A DNA stretch of 64,000 nt from Pseudomonas gingeri (GTDB taxonomy: Bacteria > Pseudomonadota > Gammaproteobacteria > Pseudomonadales > Pseudomonadaceae). The stretch spans positions 1 to 64,000 of the forward strand of contig NZ_JACAQA010000031.1 in assembly GCF_013385425.1 (NCBI RefSeq), written 5' to 3'. Under the pieces are notes generated by a model that searched no databases, was not told where the DNA came from, and saw only the letters and a list, made by a program, of their open reading frames with translations. Within the stretch, counting starts at the first letter, position 1; the number at the start of each line of letters is the position of its first letter. Below, piece by piece: positions 42,822-52,253 of this stretch. The position numbers and the translations under genes are program-made.

Positions 42822-44744
42822 ATGAGCATTTTCAGCCATTTCCAACAACGCTTCGAATCCACACGGCAAGAAGAACTCACGCTGCAGGAGTACCTTGAGC
42901 TGTGCAAAAAGGATCGCAGTGCTTACGCGTCGGCAGCTGAACGGCTGCTACTGGCAATCGGCGAACCCGAACTGCTGGATACGTCCACCAACTCACGGTT
43001 GTCGCGCATCTTCTCCAACAAGGTGATCCGGCGCTATCCGGCCTTTGAAGACTTCCACGGGATGGAAGAATGCATCGACCAGATCGTTTCGTATTTCCGC
43101 CACGCCGCCCAAGGCCTGGAAGAGAAGAAACAGATCCTTTACCTGCTCGGCCCCGTCGGCGGCGGTAAATCGTCCCTGGCCGAAAAGCTGAAACAGCTGA
43201 TCGAGAAGGTCCCCTTCTACGCCATCAAGGGCTCGCCGGTCTTCGAGTCGCCCCTGGGGTTGTTCAACGCCACTGAAGACGGCGCGATCCTCGAGGAAGA
43301 CTTCGGGATTCCACGGCGCTACCTGAACACCATCATGTCGCCCTGGGCGACCAAGCGCCTGGCCGAATTCGGCGGCGACATCAGCCAGTTCCGGGTGGTC
43401 AAGCTCTACCCCTCGATCCTCAACCAGATCGGCGTGGCCAAGACCGAACCGGGCGACGAAAACAACCAGGACATCTCGGCCCTCGTGGGCAAGGTCGATA
43501 TCCGCAAACTGGAAGAGTTTCCACAGAACGACGCCGACGCCTACAGCTACTCGGGCGCCCTGTGCCGGGCCAACCAGGGCCTGATGGAGTTCGTGGAAAT
43601 GTTCAAGGCACCGATCAAGGTGCTCCATCCATTGCTCACCGCGACCCAGGAAGGCAACTACAACAGCACCGAAGGCCTGGGGGCCATTCCGTTCACCGGG
43701 ATCCTGCTGGCCCACTCCAACGAATCGGAGTGGCACACCTTCCGTAACAACAAGAACAACGAAGCCTTCATCGACCGGATCTACATCGTCAAGGTCCCGT
43801 ACTGCCTACGGGTCAGCGACGAAGTGAAGATCTACGACAAACTTCTGTTCAACAGCTCCCTGGCCAAGGCCCACTGCGCGCCCGACACCCTGAAGATGCT
43901 CGCCCAGTTCACCGTGCTCTCACGCCTCAAGGAGCCGGAAAACTCGAACATCTACTCGAAAATGCGCGTGTACGACGGCGAAAACCTCAAGGACACCGAC
44001 CCGAAAGCCAAGTCGATCCAGGAGTACCGCGACAGCGCCGGTGTCGACGAAGGCATGAATGGCCTGTCGACCCGTTTCGCCTTCAAGATCCTCTCGAAAG
44101 TCTTCAACTTCGATCCCCACGAGATCGCCGCCAACCCGGTGCATTTGCTTTATGTGCTGGAGCAGCAGATCGAACAGGAACAGTTCCAGGCCGAAACCCG
44201 TGAGCGCTACCTGCGCTTCCTCAAGGAATACCTGGCACCACGCTATATCGAGTTCATCGGCAAGGAAATCCAGACCGCGTACCTGGAGTCCTACAGCGAG
44301 TACGGCCAGAACATCTTCGACCGCTACGTGCTGTACGCGGACTTCTGGATTCAGGATCAGGAATACCGCGACCCGGAAACCGGCGAAATCCTCAACCGCG
44401 TGGCCCTGAACGAAGAGCTGGAGAAAATCGAAAAACCGGCCGGTATCAGCAATCCGAAGGATTTCCGCAACGAGATCGTCAACTTCGTCCTGCGTGCCCG
44501 GGCCAACAACAATGGCAAGAATCCGACCTGGCTCAGCTACGAGAAGCTGCGGGTGGTGATCGAGAAGAAAATGTTCTCCAACACCGAGGATCTGCTGCCG
44601 GTCATCAGTTTCAACGCCAAAGCCAGCAAAGAGGATCAACAGAAGCACAACGACTTCGTCACCCGCATGGTCGAACGTGGCTACACCGACAAACAGGTAC
44701 GACTGCTCTCCGAGTGGTACCTGCGGGTCAGAAAATCGCAGTAG
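42822..44744 (+). CDS. prkA: PrkA-type AAA+ serine protein kinase/protease
   Basis: A 640-residue protein of the PrkA (YeaG) family, linked to stationary phase and nitrogen-stress responses. It has an AAA-type domain with Walker A GPVGGGKSSLAEKL (about residues 109-122) and a C-terminal PrkA domain with weak kinase resemblance. Start MSIFSHFQQRF is preceded by GAGGTGA. It leads the conserved trio prkA-yeaH-ycgB. Confidence 0.93.
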   Translation: MSIFSHFQQRFESTRQEELTLQEYLELCKKDRSAYASAAERLLLAIGEPELLDTSTNSRLSRIFSNKVIRRYPAFEDFHGMEECIDQIVSYFRHAAQGLEEKKQILYLLGPVGGGKSSLAEKLKQLIEKVPFYAIKGSPVFESPLGLFNATEDGAILEEDFGIPRRYLNTIMSPWATKRLAEFGGDISQFRVVKLYPSILNQIGVAKTEPGDENNQDISALVGKVDIRKLEEFPQNDADAYSYSGALCRANQGLMEFVEMFKAPIKVLHPLLTATQEGNYNSTEGLGAIPFTGILLAHSNESEWHTFRNNKNNEAFIDRIYIVKVPYCLRVSDEVKIYDKLLFNSSLAKAHCAPDTLKMLAQFTVLSRLKEPENSNIYSKMRVYDGENLKDTDPKAKSIQEYRDSAGVDEGMNGLSTRFAFKILSKVFNFDPHEIAANPVHLLYVLEQQIEQEQFQAETRERYLRFLKEYLAPRYIEFIGKEIQTAYLESYSEYGQNIFDRYVLYADFWIQDQEYRDPETGEILNRVALNEELEKIEKPAGISNPKDFRNEIVNFVLRARANNNGKNPTWLSYEKLRVVIEKKMFSNTEDLLPVISFNAKASKEDQQKHNDFVTRMVERGYTDKQVRLLSEWYLRVRKSQ

Positions 44745-44884
44745 TAACGGCAGCTGCAAGCGGCTCGCGACAAGCCGCAGGCACGTTTATCGACGTGCCT
44801 GCGGTGCAGGAGCCGACCGCTTGTCTTTAAGCTTCCAGCTTGGCGCTTGAAGCTTGTAACTTGAAGCTGTCCGGAGGGCTCCTC
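44745..44884. repeat. prkA-yeaH spacer with inverted and short direct repeats
   Basis: Complementary blocks CCGCAGGCACG and CGTGCCTGCGG flank TTTATCGA, a strong hairpin at about 44777-44806. It is followed by short repeats of the AGCTT/CTTGAAGCT kind (44828-44869) that recur between Pseudomonas genes. The hairpin may adjust expression between prkA and yeaH. Confidence 0.55.
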
Positions 44885-46156
44885 ATGAGCTATGTGATCG
44901 ACCGACGTCTCAATGGCAAGAACAAGAGCACGGTGAACCGTCAGCGCTTCCTGCGGCGTTACCGTGACCATATCAAAAAGGCTGTCGAGGAAGCCGTGAG
45001 CCGGCGCTCCATTACCGATATGGAGCATGGCGAGCAAATCAGCATCCCCGGCCGCGATATCGATGAGCCCGTGCTGCACCATGGCCGTGGCGGCAAGCAG
45101 ACCGTGGTGCATCCCGGCAACAAGGAATTCACCAGCGGCGAGCATATCCCCCGGCCACCCGGCGGCGGTGGCGGCCGTGGCCCGGGCAAGGCCGGCAACT
45201 CGGGCGAAGGGATGGACGAGTTCTCCTTCCAGATCACCCAGGAAGAGTTTCTCGAGTTCATGTTCGAGGACCTGGAGCTGCCGAACCTGGTCAAACGCAA
45301 CCTCACCGGCACCGACACCTTCAAGACCGTTCGCGCCGGGATCAGCAACGAGGGCAACCCCTCGCGCATCAACATCATCCGCACCCTGCGCTCGGCCCAC
45401 GCGCGGCGGATCGCCCTGTCCGGCAGCAGCCGGGCCAAACTCAAGGAAGCCAAGGCCGAGCTGGAGCGTCTGAGACGCGAAGAGCCGGACAACTTCGGCG
45501 ATATCCAGGAGATCGAGGCGGAAATCGAGAAACTCAGTGCGCGTATCCATCGCATTCCGTTCCTCGACACCTTCGACCTCAAGTACAACCTGCTGGTCAA
45601 GCAACCCAACCCCAGTTCCAAGGCCGTTATGTTCTGCCTGATGGACGTGTCCGGCTCCATGACCCAGGCGACCAAGGACATCGCCAAGCGTTTCTTCATC
45701 CTGCTGTACCTGTTTCTCAAGCGGAACTACGACAAGATCGAAGTGGTGTTCATCCGCCATCACACCAGCGCCCGGGAAGTCGACGAGGAGGAGTTCTTCT
45801 ACTCGCGGGAAACCGGCGGCACCATTGTTTCCAGTGCACTGAAGCTGATGCAGGAGATCATGGCCGAACGCTACCCGACCAATGAATGGAACATCTACGC
45901 CGCCCAGGCTTCCGACGGCGACAACTGGAACGATGACTCGCCCATCTGCCGCGACATCCTGATCAACCAGATCATGCCGTTCGTGCAGTACTACACTTAC
46001 GTAGAGATCACCCCCCGCGAACATCAGGCCCTGTGGTACGAATACGAACGCATCAGCGAGGCGTTCGGCGATACGTTTGCCCAGCAGCAGCTGGTGTCGG
46101 CCGGCGATATCTACCCGGTCTTCCGTGAACTCTTCCAGCGCAGGTTAGTGACATGA
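44885..46156 (+). CDS. yeaH: DUF444/VWA-domain protein YeaH
   Basis: A 423-residue member of the UPF0229 family, always found next to prkA and ycgB; its role in the stress module is unclear. The second half holds a von Willebrand A domain with the metal-site motif FCLMDVSGSMTQ. A Gly-rich stretch (PPGGGGGRGPGKAG) occurs near residue 95. ATG 44885 follows GGAGGGCTCCTC. The stop overlaps the next gene by 4 bases. Confidence 0.9.
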   Translation: MSYVIDRRLNGKNKSTVNRQRFLRRYRDHIKKAVEEAVSRRSITDMEHGEQISIPGRDIDEPVLHHGRGGKQTVVHPGNKEFTSGEHIPRPPGGGGGRGPGKAGNSGEGMDEFSFQITQEEFLEFMFEDLELPNLVKRNLTGTDTFKTVRAGISNEGNPSRINIIRTLRSAHARRIALSGSSRAKLKEAKAELERLRREEPDNFGDIQEIEAEIEKLSARIHRIPFLDTFDLKYNLLVKQPNPSSKAVMFCLMDVSGSMTQATKDIAKRFFILLYLFLKRNYDKIEVVFIRHHTSAREVDEEEFFYSRETGGTIVSSALKLMQEIMAERYPTNEWNIYAAQASDGDNWNDDSPICRDILINQIMPFVQYYTYVEITPREHQALWYEYERISEAFGDTFAQQQLVSAGDIYPVFRELFQRRLVT

Positions 46157-47724
46157 CCGCCAGAGAGCCGAAACAACAGAAACGCCAACCCCTCTCCACC
46201 GGTTCGGAGTGGACCTTTGAGCTGATCCAGGCCTACGACCGCGAAATCAGTCGTATCGCCAATCGTTATGCCCTGGATACCTACCCCAACCAGATCGAAG
46301 TCATTACCGCCGAACAGATGATGGACGCCTATGCCTCCGTCGGCATGCCCCTGGGTTATCACCATTGGTCCTACGGCAAACACTTTCTAAGTACGGAAAA
46401 GTCCTACAGCCGCGGCCAGATGGGCCTGGCCTACGAGATCGTGATCAACTCGGACCCGTGCATTGCCTACCTGATGGAAGAAAACACCATCTGCATGCAG
46501 GCACTGGTGGTGGCCCATGCCTGCTATGGCCACAACAGCTTCTTCAAGGGCAACTACCTGTTCCGCACCTGGACCGACGCCAGCTCGATCATCGATTACC
46601 TGGTCTTCGCCAAGCAGTACATCATGCAATGCGAGGAGCGCCATGGCATCGACGCGGTCGAAGACCTGCTCGACTCCTGCCACGCCCTGATGAATTACGG
46701 CGTCGACCGCTACAAACGCCCCTACCCGATTTCCGCCGAAGAGGAGCGGCGCCGGCAGAAGGACCGCGAAGAGCACCTGCAAAAGCAGATCAACGACCTG
46801 TGGCGCACCATTCCCAAGGGCGCGGACAAGTTCAGCGACAAGGACAATGCACGCTTCCCCGCCGAACCCCAGGAAAATATCCTCTATTTCATCGAAAAAC
46901 ACGCGCCGTTGCTGGAGCCCTGGCAGCGGGAAATCGTCCGGATCGTGCGCAAGATCGCGCAGTACTTCTATCCCCAGCGCCAGACCCAGGTGATGAACGA
47001 AGGCTGGGCAACCTTCTGGCACTACACCCTGATGAACGATCTCTACGACGAAGGCCTGGTCACCGACGGTTTCATGATGGAGTTCCTCACCTCCCACACC
47101 AGCGTGGTCTTCCAACCGGGCTTCGACAGCCCCTACTACAGCGGCATCAACCCCTATGCCCTGGGCTTTGCCATGTACCGCGACATTCGGCGGATGTGTG
47201 AGTCCCCCACGGAAGAAGACCGTCGCTGGTTCCCGGAACTGGCCGGCAGCGACTGGCTCTCGAGCATCAAGTTCGCCATGAGCAGTTTCAAGGACGAGAG
47301 CTTTATCCTGCAGTACCTGTCACCCAAAGTGATTCGCGACCTCAAGCTGTTCAGCATCCTCGATGACGATCAGCGCGACGACCTGCTGGTGCCGGCCATC
47401 CATGACGAAGGCGGCTACCGGATCATCCGTGAAACCCTGGCCGCCCAGTACAACCTGGGCAACCGCGAGCCCAACGTGCAGATCTGGAGCATCGACCGCC
47501 GCGGCGACCGCTCACTGACCCTGCGTCACCAGCAACACGACCGCAAACCCCTGGGCGACTCCACCGAGGAAGTGCTCAAGCACCTGCACCGCCTCTGGGG
47601 CTTCGATATTCACCTGGAAACCCTGCAAGGCGATCAGGTCATGAAAACCCATCACGTCCCACCCAAGGGCGAGCACGGCGAAGGGGAGTACGGTCGACTG
47701 GACCTGGCCGTGATTCATCTCTGA
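46153..47724 (+). CDS. ycgB: SpoVR-family protein YcgB
   Basis: A 523-residue SpoVR-like protein. The family is widespread and, in enterobacteria, linked to peptidoglycan regulation and stationary phase. No enzymatic motif is certain, though histidine/glutamate-rich segments (AHACYGHNSFFKGNY, MNEGWATFWHYTLMND) look metal-binding. It overlaps yeaH by 4 bases (ATGA), indicating coupling. Confidence 0.9.
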   Translation: MTAREPKQQKRQPLSTGSEWTFELIQAYDREISRIANRYALDTYPNQIEVITAEQMMDAYASVGMPLGYHHWSYGKHFLSTEKSYSRGQMGLAYEIVINSDPCIAYLMEENTICMQALVVAHACYGHNSFFKGNYLFRTWTDASSIIDYLVFAKQYIMQCEERHGIDAVEDLLDSCHALMNYGVDRYKRPYPISAEEERRRQKDREEHLQKQINDLWRTIPKGADKFSDKDNARFPAEPQENILYFIEKHAPLLEPWQREIVRIVRKIAQYFYPQRQTQVMNEGWATFWHYTLMNDLYDEGLVTDGFMMEFLTSHTSVVFQPGFDSPYYSGINPYALGFAMYRDIRRMCESPTEEDRRWFPELAGSDWLSSIKFAMSSFKDESFILQYLSPKVIRDLKLFSILDDDQRDDLLVPAIHDEGGYRIIRETLAAQYNLGNREPNVQIWSIDRRGDRSLTLRHQQHDRKPLGDSTEEVLKHLHRLWGFDIHLETLQGDQVMKTHHVPPKGEHGEGEYGRLDLAVIHL

Positions 47725-47787
47725 GCAACTCCTCACCTCCGTTGACGCGATTCACGGGTTATCCTGTCGTGCCAACGGAGGTTTTTC

Positions 47788-49017
47788 ATGCAGATTTATA
47801 AAGTCGGCGGCGCGGTCCGCGATCGCCTGCTGGGTCAGCCGGTTACCGATATCGACTGGGTGGTGGTGGGTGCCAGCGCCGAAGAGATGCTCGCCAAGGG
47901 GTTTCGCCCGGTCGGTGCGGACTTTCCGGTTTTTCTTCATCCATCCAGTGGCGAGGAATATGCCCTGGCCCGAACCGAACGCAAAAGCGGACGCGGTTAT
48001 GGCGGGTTCACGTTCCACGCCAGCCCCGATGTCACCCTGGAAGAGGACCTGATCCGCCGGGACCTGACCATCAATGCCATGGCTGAAGACGAGCACGGCA
48101 AGCTGACCGATCCCTATCACGGCCAGGCGGATCTCGCCGCCCGCCTTCTACGTCATGTTTCCCCCGCATTTGCCGAAGATCCCCTCCGGGTTCTGCGCGT
48201 TGCCCGCTTTGCCGCGCGCTATGCCGCCATGGGTTTCAAGGTCGCCCCCGAGACCCTGGCCCTGATGCGCCAACTGGCCGAATCGGGCGAACTGCAGGCC
48301 CTGACACCAGAGCGCAGCTGGAAAGAAATCTCCCGGGCCCTGATGGAAGACCAGCCCCAGGTGTTTATCCAGGTGTTGCGCGACTGCGACGCGCTCGCCG
48401 TGCTGTTTCCGGAAGTCGACGCGCTGTTCGGGGTGCCGCAACCCGAGGCCCATCACCCGGAAATCGACAGCGGCGTACACACCCTGAGCGTCCTGGAGCA
48501 AGCCGCACGCCAGCAGCAACCACTGACCGTGCGCTGGGCCTGCCTGCTGCACGACCTCGGCAAGGGACTGACACCCGAAAGCGAGTGGCCCAAGCATATT
48601 GCCCACGAGTTCAAGGGACTTAAGCTGATCAAGGCGGTGAACGAGCGCTACAAGGCGCCACGCGACTGCCAGGAACTGGCCTTGCTGGTGGGCGAATACC
48701 ACACCCATGGCCATCGTGCCCTGGAGCTCAAGGCCTCGACCTTGCTGGAGTTGTTGCAGAGTTTCGATGTCTATCGACGCCCGCAGCGTTTCGAGGAATT
48801 TATCGCCGCGTGCGAGATGGATGCGCGGGGGCGCCTGGGGCTGGAGGAGCGGACTTATCCACAGGCGGACTATTTACGCGGGGCTGCGACGGTCGCCAAG
48901 GCAGTCGCGGTTCAACCGCTGCTGGAGCAAGGCTTCAAAGGGCCGGAGTTGGGTGAAGCGCTCAAACGTGAGCGCCTGAAAGCCCTCAAGGCCTACAAGG
49001 AGCAGGCCGCAGGCTAG
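47788..49017 (+). CDS. cca: CCA tRNA nucleotidyltransferase
   Basis: Cca adds or repairs the 3' CCA of tRNAs. The 409-residue enzyme has the class II nucleotidyltransferase head (YKVGGAVRDRLLG, DIDWVVVG), the RRDLTINAM motif and an HD domain (ACLLHDLGKG) typical of gammaproteobacterial multifunctional Cca with phosphohydrolase activity. A clear GGAGG site precedes the ATG. It converges on folK with a 4-base overlap. Confidence 0.95.
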   Translation: MQIYKVGGAVRDRLLGQPVTDIDWVVVGASAEEMLAKGFRPVGADFPVFLHPSSGEEYALARTERKSGRGYGGFTFHASPDVTLEEDLIRRDLTINAMAEDEHGKLTDPYHGQADLAARLLRHVSPAFAEDPLRVLRVARFAARYAAMGFKVAPETLALMRQLAESGELQALTPERSWKEISRALMEDQPQVFIQVLRDCDALAVLFPEVDALFGVPQPEAHHPEIDSGVHTLSVLEQAARQQQPLTVRWACLLHDLGKGLTPESEWPKHIAHEFKGLKLIKAVNERYKAPRDCQELALLVGEYHTHGHRALELKASTLLELLQSFDVYRRPQRFEEFIAACEMDARGRLGLEERTYPQADYLRGAATVAKAVAVQPLLEQGFKGPELGEALKRERLKALKAYKEQAAG

Positions 49018-49538
49018 GTGCGCAAAAGATCAGGGGGCGTCAGTTGTCCCCCACGCCATTCAAACGCCACGGGGGCCAGCACCTGATCGATCTGCGCCTC
49101 TTCCCACAACATTGCGAAAGACTTCCCCGCCTCTGGATGCAAACGGTCCGGCGCAATCAGCGCCAACGGCCACAACACAAAGGCATTCTTGAGAATTTCC
49201 GCCCGCGGCAGGATCAGCCCGTCGAAATTCCCGACCTGCTCACCATACAACAGCACATCGATATCCAGCGGCAGGCCCTTGCGGTCCGGCGCATAACGGC
49301 CATTGTCGGCCTCGATGAACTTCAACCGGCGGTCCAGCTCCAGCAACGGCAGGTCGGTAAACGCCGACACCACCAGATTGAAGAACGGCCCGCTCTTGAT
49401 GCCCACCGGCTGGCTTTCGAACACCGCCGAACAGCGGATATCCACCAGGAACGCGGCCAGTGCGTCCAACCCGGCACACAAGTGGGTTTCGCGCTCGATA
49501 TTACTGCCGAGCCCGAGATAAACCTGAGTTAGCGACAT
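49014..49538 (-). CDS. folK: 2-amino-4-hydroxy-6-hydroxymethyldihydropteridine pyrophosphokinase
   Basis: FolK transfers pyrophosphate from ATP to the pterin in folate biosynthesis. The 174-residue protein has YLGLGSNIERE, the ATP/Mg loop DRKGLPLDIDVLLYG and ILPRAEILKNAFVLWPL. It overlaps the folB end by 10 bases. Confidence 0.94.
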   Translation of the reverse strand: MSLTQVYLGLGSNIERETHLCAGLDALAAFLVDIRCSAVFESQPVGIKSGPFFNLVVSAFTDLPLLELDRRLKFIEADNGRYAPDRKGLPLDIDVLLYGEQVGNFDGLILPRAEILKNAFVLWPLALIAPDRLHPEAGKSFAMLWEEAQIDQVLAPVAFEWRGGQLTPPDLLRT

Positions 49539-49882
49539 CCGCGCTCAATCTCCACACCCACGCCCCTGGCCGCCGCAACGGCCCCCGGCTTGGTCAGTTT
49601 GAGGTGCAACCAGGGAATCTGGAACTCGCTCATCAGCACCTGGGCCAGACGTTCGGCGAAGGTTTCCACCAGTTGGAACTGCGACTGCTCGGCAAACAGC
49701 TGGATGCGCGCAGAAACACTCGCATAATCGAGAGCCAGGCTCAGATCGTCGCCGGCCGCCGCCGGGCGGTTGTCCCAGGCAAAACTGAGATCAAGGCGCA
49801 GGCACTGACGGATGCCGCGCTCCCAGTCATAGGCACCGATCACGGTATCGACTTCCAGGCCCTCGATAAACACTCTGTCCAA
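49529..49882 (-). CDS. folB: Dihydroneopterin aldolase
   Basis: FolB cleaves dihydroneopterin in the step before FolK. The 117-residue protein has the family start DRVFIEGLEVDTVIGAYDWE and active-site residues later (VETFAERLAQVLM, HLKLTKPGAV). I place the start at the TTG at 49882 because GGAGAG stands about 6 bases upstream and it gives MDRVFIEGL; the longer frame, which also starts with TTG, adds MSCCGEKC only. Confidence 0.9.
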   Translation of the reverse strand: MDRVFIEGLEVDTVIGAYDWERGIRQCLRLDLSFAWDNRPAAAGDDLSLALDYASVSARIQLFAEQSQFQLVETFAERLAQVLMSEFQIPWLHLKLTKPGAVAAARGVGVEIERGCR

Positions 49883-49956
49883 GCACTTCTCTCCGCAGCA
49901 CGACAAGGGCGCAATGCGCCGTTAGAATCAGGGCGTCCCCGCCCGGAATAGTTAGC

Positions 49957-50526
49957 ATGTTTTGGTTACTGGCGATCCTCGCCTACCTGCTCGGCTCTCT
50001 GTCCTTTGCCATTTTGCTCAGCCGCCTCACGGGAAATCCCGATCCGCGAATGAGTGGCTCGGGCAATGCCGGCGCGACCAACATGCTGCGCCTGGCCGGC
50101 AAGAAGCTGGCCATCCTGACCTTGCTCGGCGACCTCTGCAAAGGCCTGCTGCCGGTGCTGATCGCCGGCTACGCCGGGCTGTCGCTCCAACAGCAAGCCT
50201 GGGTCGGGCTCTGCGCCGTCCTCGGCCACCTGTTTCCGTTGTACTTCCGCTTTCGCGGCGGCAAAGGCGTCGCCACGGCTGCCGGCATGCTGCTGGGGCT
50301 GTATCCCCCCGCTGCCCTGCTGGCCCTGCTGACCTGGCTGCTGACCTTCTACCTCACCCGCACCAGCTCGCTGGCCGCCCTGATCGCCACGCCACTGACC
50401 CTGCCGCTGCTGGCCTGGCAGGAACCGGCCGCATTGCTGCCGATGAGCGTGGTGACCGGGCTGATCGTCTGGCGCCATCGCGGCAATCTACGCGACCTTT
50501 TCGCAGGGCGCGAACGACATTTCTGA
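49957..50526 (+). CDS. plsY: Acyl-phosphate:glycerol-3-phosphate acyltransferase
   Basis: PlsY acylates glycerol-3-phosphate from acyl-phosphate, the first membrane step of phospholipid synthesis. The 189-residue integral membrane protein shows all three PlsY motifs: GSGNAGATNMLR, the RFRGGKGVATAAGM loop and a late WRHRGNLRDLFAGRE. It is divergent from folB. Confidence 0.94.
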   Translation: MFWLLAILAYLLGSLSFAILLSRLTGNPDPRMSGSGNAGATNMLRLAGKKLAILTLLGDLCKGLLPVLIAGYAGLSLQQQAWVGLCAVLGHLFPLYFRFRGGKGVATAAGMLLGLYPPAALLALLTWLLTFYLTRTSSLAALIATPLTLPLLAWQEPAALLPMSVVTGLIVWRHRGNLRDLFAGRERHF

Positions 50527-50537
50527 TCCTGATCGTG

Positions 50538-50559
50538 AAGGTGACTCACGCGCCACCTT
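50538..50559. terminator. Weak hairpin between plsY and tsaD
   Basis: AAGGTG and CACCTT frame a 10-base spacer in the 46-base gap between two converging genes. No T run; weak support. Confidence 0.3.
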
Positions 50560-50572
50560 GCACCGATCCCAC

Positions 50573-51598
50573 TCAAATCGCCGACAACTGCTCCATCGGC
50601 CAGCGTGCCTGCACGCTGATCGCCAGGCTTTCCTTCTGTCCGGCCTGCAAGCGCTGGCACCCGGCAAACGCAATCATCGCGCCATTATCGGTGCAGAACT
50701 CGGGACGGGCATAGAACACGTCGCCCTTCATCTCACCGAGCATCTTTTCCAACGAAACACGCAGGGCCTTGTTGGCGCTGACGCCCCCGGCGATCACCAG
50801 ACGCTTCATGCCCGCCTGCTTCAACGCACGCTTGCATTTGATGGTCAAAGTCTCCACCACCGCCTGCTGGAAGGCCAGCGAGATGTCGCAACGGGTTTGC
50901 TCGCCGTCGTCTCCAGTGCTCGCGCACTGCTGCCAGGTATTCAGGGCGAAGGTTTTCAAACCACTGAAACTGAAATCCAGCCCCGGGCGATCGCACATCG
51001 GCCGCGGGAAGACGAAGCGCCCCGCTACACCCTGCTCGGCCAGGCGGGCGATTTCCGGACCGCCCGGATAATTGAGCCCCATCATCTTCGCGGTCTTGTC
51101 GAAAGCTTCGCCGGCCGCGTCATCCAGGCTTTCCCCCAGCAACGCGTATTGGCCGATGCCATCGACCCGAACCAGCTGCGTGTGCCCGCCGGAGACCAAC
51201 AAAGCGACGAACGGAAACTCCGGCGGTCGCTCCTCCAGCATCGGCGCCAATAAATGGCCTTCCATGTGATGCACACCCAGGGCCGGTATATCCCAGGCAA
51301 AAGCCAGGGCCTGGGCGCACGAAGCCCCGACCAGCAAGGCCCCGACCAGACCCGGACCGGCCGTGTAGGCAATCGCGTCGATCTCGGTCGGCGCGCAGTC
51401 GGCCTCGGCCAGGACCTGGCGGATCAACGGCAGCATGCGCTTGACGTGATCGCGCGAGGCCAGCTCCGGCACCACGCCACCATAGGCGCGATGCAAGTCG
51501 ATCTGACTGAACAACGCATCGGCGAGAAGCCCGCGTTCACTGTCATACAGCGCGACGCCGGTTTCGTCGCAGGAGGTTTCTAATCCCAGTACTAGCAT
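50573..51598 (-). CDS. tsaD: tRNA N6-adenosine threonylcarbamoyltransferase TsaD
   Basis: TsaD (Gcp/YgjD) transfers threonylcarbamoyl to A37 of ANN-decoding tRNAs, working with TsaB, TsaC and TsaE. The 341-residue protein has GLETSCDETG, the metal-binding HxxxH at His111/His115 (HMEGH) and the ATP-site GGVSANKALR. It is divergent from rpsU. Confidence 0.96.
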   Translation of the reverse strand: MLVLGLETSCDETGVALYDSERGLLADALFSQIDLHRAYGGVVPELASRDHVKRMLPLIRQVLAEADCAPTEIDAIAYTAGPGLVGALLVGASCAQALAFAWDIPALGVHHMEGHLLAPMLEERPPEFPFVALLVSGGHTQLVRVDGIGQYALLGESLDDAAGEAFDKTAKMMGLNYPGGPEIARLAEQGVAGRFVFPRPMCDRPGLDFSFSGLKTFALNTWQQCASTGDDGEQTRCDISLAFQQAVVETLTIKCKRALKQAGMKRLVIAGGVSANKALRVSLEKMLGEMKGDVFYARPEFCTDNGAMIAFAGCQRLQAGQKESLAISVQARWPMEQLSAI

Positions 51599-51684
51599 GG
51601 GTTTGCGCCTTGTAGAGGCTAGATTCGAAGGCGCGCATAATAGTCGTCACTCCAGGCCCCTACCAGCGGTTTTCGATCAGAGGC

Positions 51685-51714
51685 TTTGCATTCCGCGTCA
51701 TGAGGGGTTAACAT
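51685..51714 (+). promoter_or_regulatory. Possible promoter of rpsU
   Basis: TTTGCA and TAACAT are spaced 18 bases apart, 83 bases before the rpsU ATG. Match to sigma-70 consensus is moderate. Confidence 0.35.
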
Positions 51715-51796
51715 CCGCAACCCTTAAAAACCGACGATCTCCAGTGCGCTTTTGCCTGAGGACGTCGACCCCGGTAATGAATGAAGGTAGCTCTGG

Positions 51797-52012
51797 ATGC
51801 CAGCCGTCAAAGTTAAAGAGAACGAACCCTTCGACGTAGCTCTGCGTCGTTTCAAGCGCTCCTGCGAAAAAGCCGGTGTTCTGGCTGAAGTTCGTAGCCG
51901 CGAATTTTACGAGAAGCCGACTTCTGAGCGTAAGCGCAAGGCAGCAGCTGCTGTTAAGCGTCACGCCAAGAAAGTTCAGCGCGAACAGCGCCGCGCCGTT
52001 CGTCTGTACTAA
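51797..52012 (+). CDS. rpsU: 30S ribosomal protein S21
   Basis: The 71-residue S21 ([20 protein letters not shown], basic C-terminus EQRRAVRLY) of the small ribosomal subunit. It is the first gene of the rpsU-dnaG-rpoD macromolecular synthesis operon. Unlike P. aeruginosa, no YqeY-like gene lies between it and dnaG. Confidence 0.97.
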
Positions 52013-52042
52013 TACACAGACGTTCGTTGCAAGCTTCTGCCA

Positions 52043-52063
52043 AGCCCGGCCCTCAGCCGGGCT
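52043..52063 (+). terminator. Hairpin between rpsU and dnaG
   Basis: AGCCCGGC and GCCGGGCT form an 8-bp stem around a 5-base loop, 31 bases past rpsU. It matches the place of the partial terminator that lowers dnaG relative to rpsU in E. coli. No T run follows, in keeping with incomplete termination. The remaining 190 bases before dnaG hold no credible gene. Confidence 0.6.
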
Positions 52064-52253
52064 AATGGCATTTGCGGATATCGCTTGATGCTTCACCGTC
52101 GAAGCCGCCGATGCGACCCAGACGAACCTGCTTGACCCCGTCAGACCTGGCACTTGCCAGCGGTGCGCGTCTTTCTGACGAGCCTTCCAAGGCTACCGAC
52201 GAGCACACCCTTTCCGTTCCAGCTATCGAGCACTCTGCGATGATGAGAACGCC

